A stretch of 64,000 bases of DNA, from positions 135,422,951 to 135,486,950 of the forward strand of contig CM041292.1 in NCBI GenBank assembly GCA_023052935.1, in the 5' to 3' direction. The notes beneath the pieces were generated by a model. It saw only the letters and a list, made by a program, of their open reading frames with translations, did not search any database and was not told the DNA's origin. The translations under genes were made by a program, and so were the position numbers. The stretch is from Piezodorus guildinii. Its lineage: Eukaryota > Arthropoda > Insecta > Hemiptera > Pentatomidae. Below are positions 60,031-64,000 of the stretch, piece by piece (position 1 is the stretch's first letter; each line of letters begins with the position of its first letter).

Positions 60031-60832
60031 GCAAAGAGCATCTCACATTCACAGAAACAAACAGCAAAAGAGTCATAACATATTTTTCTCTTAATATCCT
60101 TTATTTTACTAACCGTTTTGTCACTACCTAACTCAATGATCGTCCAAATTTATGTTAAACAAAACTGCATATTTAAAAAAATTAAAGAGCTAAATAAAAT
60201 ATAAGTTAATGTGATTTTTTGTATAACCGCACCCCCAAATATCTTAACCTTATTATCCCTACCATTTCCAACTTGCGGACGATACGGCTTGTGGCAAATT
60301 GCCGAAACTCTAGCCCCATTAGAATTCTCCGAAATGGGACAGATAAATTATCGAATATGACCAATTTTAAACATATTACTTCGTTACACTTGTTTTATCT
60401 TACTCTCTTGAAAAGTGCCAATTTTTATATTTGATACTTGGAAATGGAAGGGACGATATGTACTCCACGATCAACTATTACTCCATAAGTAATAAATATT
60501 TAAAAATAAAAATAATTTAAGTTTTAAGAAGTTAATTTTTATAAATCTACTAATAGATCAATTATGCGGAGAGAGATCCTGCGGAGGCTAACCTAACCTT
60601 TATAAATTGGAAAGATTCATAAATCTATAATCTATAAATATGATGTTGTGAGATAAATTCAGCCCTTCAAAGAGATTTTGGGCAAATCAACTACTATCAA
60701 ACAACAATGTTCTTAACTCAGCACTGAACCCAATATTGTTCACAAGTTGTAGAGGTACATTTTTTTAATTATTAACTTCCGCATTTAGAAGACTCTCATT
60801 GATAGTAACGAAAAGCCTTAGGCTCAGATATT

Positions 60833-61135
60833 TAAAAAATAAAAAACCTGCAACCACTGCAATCCATGAATGGTCTTGGCTCAGTAAATATAGAGATCCG
60901 TACTGTTTCTAGACCAACGGCCGTGCCATGAGGTGATTAGGCCTTGATCACGCACAGCCGCCCGGTTTTCCCCTATTTTTTTGGGTACCCACTTTATAGA
61001 AGCTAAGTGTGCCCAAGGATAACCTAGGGTCGCCCCTGACTCAATAACAGAATACATTATATTTTGCCACAGCCGGGATTCGAACTCGGAAAACAGCAGA
61101 CAAGTGCTCTAACCACTAGACTACGCTCCTCCCTT
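60833..61135 (-). mobile_element. SINE-A, full-length, with perfect target-site duplication
   Basis: The minus-strand head reads GCGTAGTCTAGTGGTTAGAG (A box) and GAGTTCGAATCCCGG (B box), typical of a tRNA-derived RNA polymerase III promoter. The body follows with GGGTACCCAAAAAAATAGGG and GATCAAGGCCTAATCACC, and the end is GGTTTTTTATTTTTTAAAT. GGCTCAGATATT at 60821-60832 and 61136-61147 is a perfect 12-bp target-site duplication. The head is not a functional tRNA gene, since the acceptor and anticodon arms are not maintained. Confidence 0.88.
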
Positions 61136-61738
61136 GGCTCAGATATTATTAACTATATAATGTAAATATGAAATAAATTAAATGAATAAATTAATACATA
61201 AATTAAATAAATAACATGTTAATATGAATGAATTGGAAAGCACCAGTGTATTTATAAAAACAACTGATTATTAGACATTTTATTGAAATATTCGATATAT
61301 TTTAAAGTTTATGTATACAAATTAGAATTAACCTACTGGAGTGCTGCCAACGTTTTTACTGCAATGTTTCTATAATTGCAAGTCATTATATAATGATTCC
61401 TCCGGTTTACTTTATATTTTCAATAATATAGTTGTAAATTTCAGACATTTCAAATATGTGTTTATTGTCTCATATATCCTCTAGATTTTTCATATTTATT
61501 ATATTTTTTTTAAATTTATTTAATATCTACCTATAAACTCTTTTTTTTTTTGTTTTGTTTTTTATTCTCATTTTCAGATTGAAAAATATATACAAAGTAA
61601 TTAGACACACATTTCAAACTATTAATAGTTTTTGTTTTTCTTTTTTTCCCGGCTTATCCTTATCCTCAACCAGCTTATCATGCGCCGTCCAATATCCTGT
61701 TAATACAGGATGCATTTGAGAGGGTTTGATTAAATGCA

Positions 61739-62304
61739 TTGGAGAGGGTTGGTAGAAGAATAGAATTTATATGGTTACCTGGTCACTGTGGCATAAAAGG
61801 AAACGAACTAGCTGATACCAAAGCGAAATTAGCTGTAACAGAAGGTATGTTTGTTCCGGGTGCGTCAACGCGGGAAGTAATCGCCCTCATAAAAGAAAAG
61901 GCCACAGAACATTGGCAAAAATTATGGTTTTTTATGAGGGAGAATAAACTTAGAGTAGTCGAGCCTTCAGTGAAACCCAACCGAGCAGACCTACGGTTGT
62001 GCAGGAAGGAGGAAGTGGTACTGGCTCGACTGAGGATTGGCCACACAAGGCTGACCCACGGCTACCTGATGGCGAGGGGATCACCGCCTCAATGCAACTC
62101 CTGTGGGGTTCTCCTCACAGTACCCCATATACTGTTGGATTGCTTTTCCTTCGAAGCCGAGCGAAAAGGGATTGGTATGGAGAATGATATTGGGACAATA
62201 TTACAAAATACCCAGGAGTCAGCCACCAAACTAATGAATTATCTAAAAGACACATCAATATTTTCCAAAATTAAAAAAAAAAAAAAAGTTCCTGTTTTTT
62301 ATTT

Positions 62305-62308
<4 letters not shown>
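61739..62308 (+). pseudogene. LINE ORF2 C-terminus: RNase H and zinc-knuckle tail
   Basis: A 189-codon frame; the Met at 61739 is only the first ATG in a 5'-truncated fragment. Residues about 1-35 are the end of an RNase H domain (IEFIWLPGHCGIKGNELADT, with the H and D of the active site). Residues about 95-145 carry the LARLRIGHTRLTHGYLM and CNSCGVLLTVPHILLDC (CX2CX7HX4C) modules that close ORF2 of I/LOA/R1-type LINEs. RNase H removes the RNA strand during reverse transcription. The reading frame runs on through an A-run into poly-Lys and then stops. Without the RT and endonuclease it cannot act alone. Confidence 0.85.
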
Positions 62309-62364
<56 letters not shown>

Positions 62365-62500
62365 ATTATTATTATTTTTATTGATTTATTTTTTTATTTT
62401 ATTTTTTTTTTATTTTTTTTTTTATTTATTTTTTTTTTTTATTATTTTTTTTTTTTTATTATTATTTTTTTTTTATTATTTTTTTATATGTAGTTATCTT
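62308..62500. repeat. (TA)n then T-rich (TTA)n simple repeats
   Basis: About 50 bp of TA dinucleotides, then ATT trinucleotides and long T-runs, inside the 3' part of the RNase H LINE. Confidence 0.9.
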
Positions 62501-62654
62501 ATATAATTGTTTGTATTTATGTATTTTTAGTGTATTATGTATTTTATTTTATTATGTATTATGTATTTTGTGATTAGCATATTTGTATGTATTATTTTCA
62601 TATTGTATGTATTATTTCGTGTATTATGTATAATTTTTGTATGGTATTTTATTA

Positions 62655-62750
62655 TTTATCATGTATGTATTATTATTAGTATATATGTATGTATTATTAG
62701 TATATATGTATGTATTACTAGTATATATGTATGTATTATTACTTTTATTA
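62655..62750. repeat. Tandem repeat, about 24-bp units
   Basis: Three to four copies of GTATATATGTATGTATTATTA with small changes. The 77-codon ORF at 62537-62770 is a translation of this low-complexity DNA. Confidence 0.85.
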
Positions 62751-63479
62751 TATTGTGTCTGCATTATTAGTTTAGGGCTAAAATAACCTCTATGGTTGAA
62801 AAGCCTTTATGTTACAAATAAATAAATAAATGTTAATACAGGCCTGTTGCATTGGCGAATCTTATCTAACTGTGGGTTAATTAGTTCACGCAACTCTAAT
62901 GTATGAAAACTGCCAAAATGGTAATATTGTATCCTTGCAATCTCTGGAAACCTACTTATCACGTGGTATGCAGTTTCATCTTCCTTCTTGATGAATCTGC
63001 AAGTCGGTGAGTCTACCAACCCATATTATGGAGGTGCTTTTTTAGCTGACAGTGTCCTGTTAATAATACGTTAGCTTTAGTTTTATACATAATAATTTTT
63101 CTTAATGCCTGGGTAATAATAACCATATTTTAAATAAAAGTATATTGACTGTTTCCGAGGTATTGGTCATTATCGAAACTCCTGAAAATATTGATTATTA
63201 TTATACTTACTATAGCATCATCAATACAAAGTAATGACGGTATTCATATAATTTATAACACGGACTGCCTTTCTTTTAATCTTCATCATTTTTCTTATTT
63301 TGACAATATCATTTATATTAATTACATCTGAATTTTTTTCGGACATGAAACCAACATGTTTATTGATCATGCAAAGAATATCTCATTTAATGCACAATCG
63401 TTCCAATATTATATTTAATAGTGTTCCAAATGCGATTAAAATGAGAATAAAAAATGATGCAGCTGCCGATTATCATGAA

Positions 63480-63790
63480 TCCTGAAGATATTTAGCCATC
63501 AATGATTGGTCGTTGGAATTCCGATCTGCAGCGGGCTATTAGAGGCGGAGCTGTCTGGAAGGGCCTGGCCTGGAGCAGCCTCTCCAATTTCCAAAGGAAA
63601 AACCAACAAGCGGCCCCCCGGCCCTGTCATTATCCTCTCCTAATTACATAATGAGTTGTAAAACAAGTACAATAAGGATTATGTGAACAGGTGGTGGGGT
63701 CTTCGGCTCTATCGCTCTTCCACCATGCCTCTGCAACACGGGCCCGCTTCCCCCTCTTCCAAGCAACCTATAATTATATATTTAATTTAC
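63480..63790. other. GC-rich non-coding island
   Basis: The most GC-rich unique patch near the right edge. No frame of useful length. It has ATCAATGATTGG, CTGTCATTATCC, CTCCTAATTACATAATGAG and GAACAGGTGGTG (E-box) motifs. Enhancer-like character is inference. Confidence 0.3.
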
Positions 63791-63944
63791 TGCTCTTCTA
63801 CCAGCAACTTATGGTTTTCAGGTAAGTTGTAATAATTTATAGAAATATCGAGATGCCAGAAATTCTTTCTTGTTTAATGTAGAACAAAAAAAAAAAATAA
63901 ATAAATATTATAGGTGGAATAGTCAGGAATCAGTCATTTTTTGA

Positions 63945-64000
63945 AAAGTTTTTACTTTCACTTACTATATATAATAAGGGAAAGTATTGCGATCGTGAAA
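63945..64000 (-). repeat. Dispersed repeat DR-1, copy F (runs off the window)
   Basis: Begins with the reverse complement of the DR-1 end: AAGGGAAAGTATTGCGATCG. Confidence 0.6.

Larger units (their letters stand above)
61710..62830 (+). mobile_element. 5'-truncated RNase H LINE with 12-bp target-site duplication
   Basis: TGTTAATACAGG at 61698-61709 and 62831-62842 flanks the element exactly. It starts within the RNase H coding region and ends in an (AAAT)n tail at about 62816-62830. The long 3' part is mostly simple repeats (TA, TTA, T-runs, and a tandem of about 24 bp). Confidence 0.85.
61635..63115 (-). pseudogene. Older LINE C-terminus, interrupted by a nested LINE
   Basis: The minus-strand sequence at 63115-62831 encodes the tail of a LINE ORF2 of the RNase H-bearing type: a LTGHCQLKKHLHNMG-like segment, one frameshift, then SPTCRFIKKEDETAYHV and the ELRELINPQLDKIR segment. 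The same frame resumes at 61709 after removal of the 61710-62830 insert together with one target-site copy, and ends in a Lys-rich tail and an A-rich run. One zinc-binding Cys is lost (CRFI in place of CRxC). It is an old truncated copy. Confidence 0.7.

Noticed and set aside
61068..61135. A tRNA gene on the minus strand
   Set aside because: A and B boxes are present but the cloverleaf is not maintained, and the sequence continues into a SINE body with a target-site duplication.
62537..62770. 77-codon membrane-like ORF
   Set aside because: It is a translation of low-complexity TAT/GTAT repeats inside a LINE 3' region.

Overview
The window is AT-rich eukaryotic DNA from an assembled scaffold (there is a 100-N gap at 6074-6173). 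It is gene-poor and dominated by transposable elements. The retroelement types (a Jockey-clade LINE with a PRE_C2HC/zinc-knuckle ORF1, RNase H LINE tails, tRNA-headed SINEs, hammerhead-bearing foldback repeats) suggest an arthropod with a large, AT-rich genome. The species cannot be fixed from the sequence. No complete host gene is recognisable. The best host-gene candidates are two GC-rich coding-like islands at 8140-8388 and 8752-8855, followed by a polyadenylation signal.

Layout. 1-6073 and 12929-19004 are near-identical direct copies; the first is cut by the gap, so this may be a retained haplotype overlap rather than a real duplication. Each copy holds a foldback element whose arms carry hammerhead-ribozyme-like cores. 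6174-12928 holds the two candidate exons, a LINE fragment and a diverged tandem repeat. 19.9-20.7 kb is a second inverted-arm element with hammerhead-like cores and an internal 69-nt RNA hairpin. 22-40 kb is a patchwork of SINEs, a recurrent unclassified repeat (called DR-1 here), LINE 3' ends and GC-elevated islands that look like non-coding regulatory DNA; a third, 169-bp hammerhead-like inverted element lies at 39.7 kb. 40906-44223 is a 3.3-kb foldback element with two nested tandem arrays in each arm (21 bp and about 115 bp). Next come two opposed degenerate LINE copies (44.35-47.69 kb). 52627-57576 is a full-length Jockey-type LINE on the minus strand with two intact ORFs and an 11-bp target-site duplication. 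58.4-61.1 kb holds three SINEs, two with perfect 12-bp target-site duplications. 61.6-63.1 kb is a nested insertion: a 5'-truncated RNase H LINE sits inside the C-terminal end of an older LINE, with a 12-bp target-site duplication.

How the parts relate. The intact Jockey element has all parts expected for self-mobilisation (RNA-binding ORF1, endonuclease and reverse transcriptase) and is the likely relative of several decayed fragments here. The SINEs and 5'-truncated LINEs depend on LINE enzymes. The hammerhead-bearing inverted elements recall the ribozyme-bearing terminal repeats known from Penelope-like retroelements, but no Penelope reverse transcriptase is visible. They are the most unusual component of the window.
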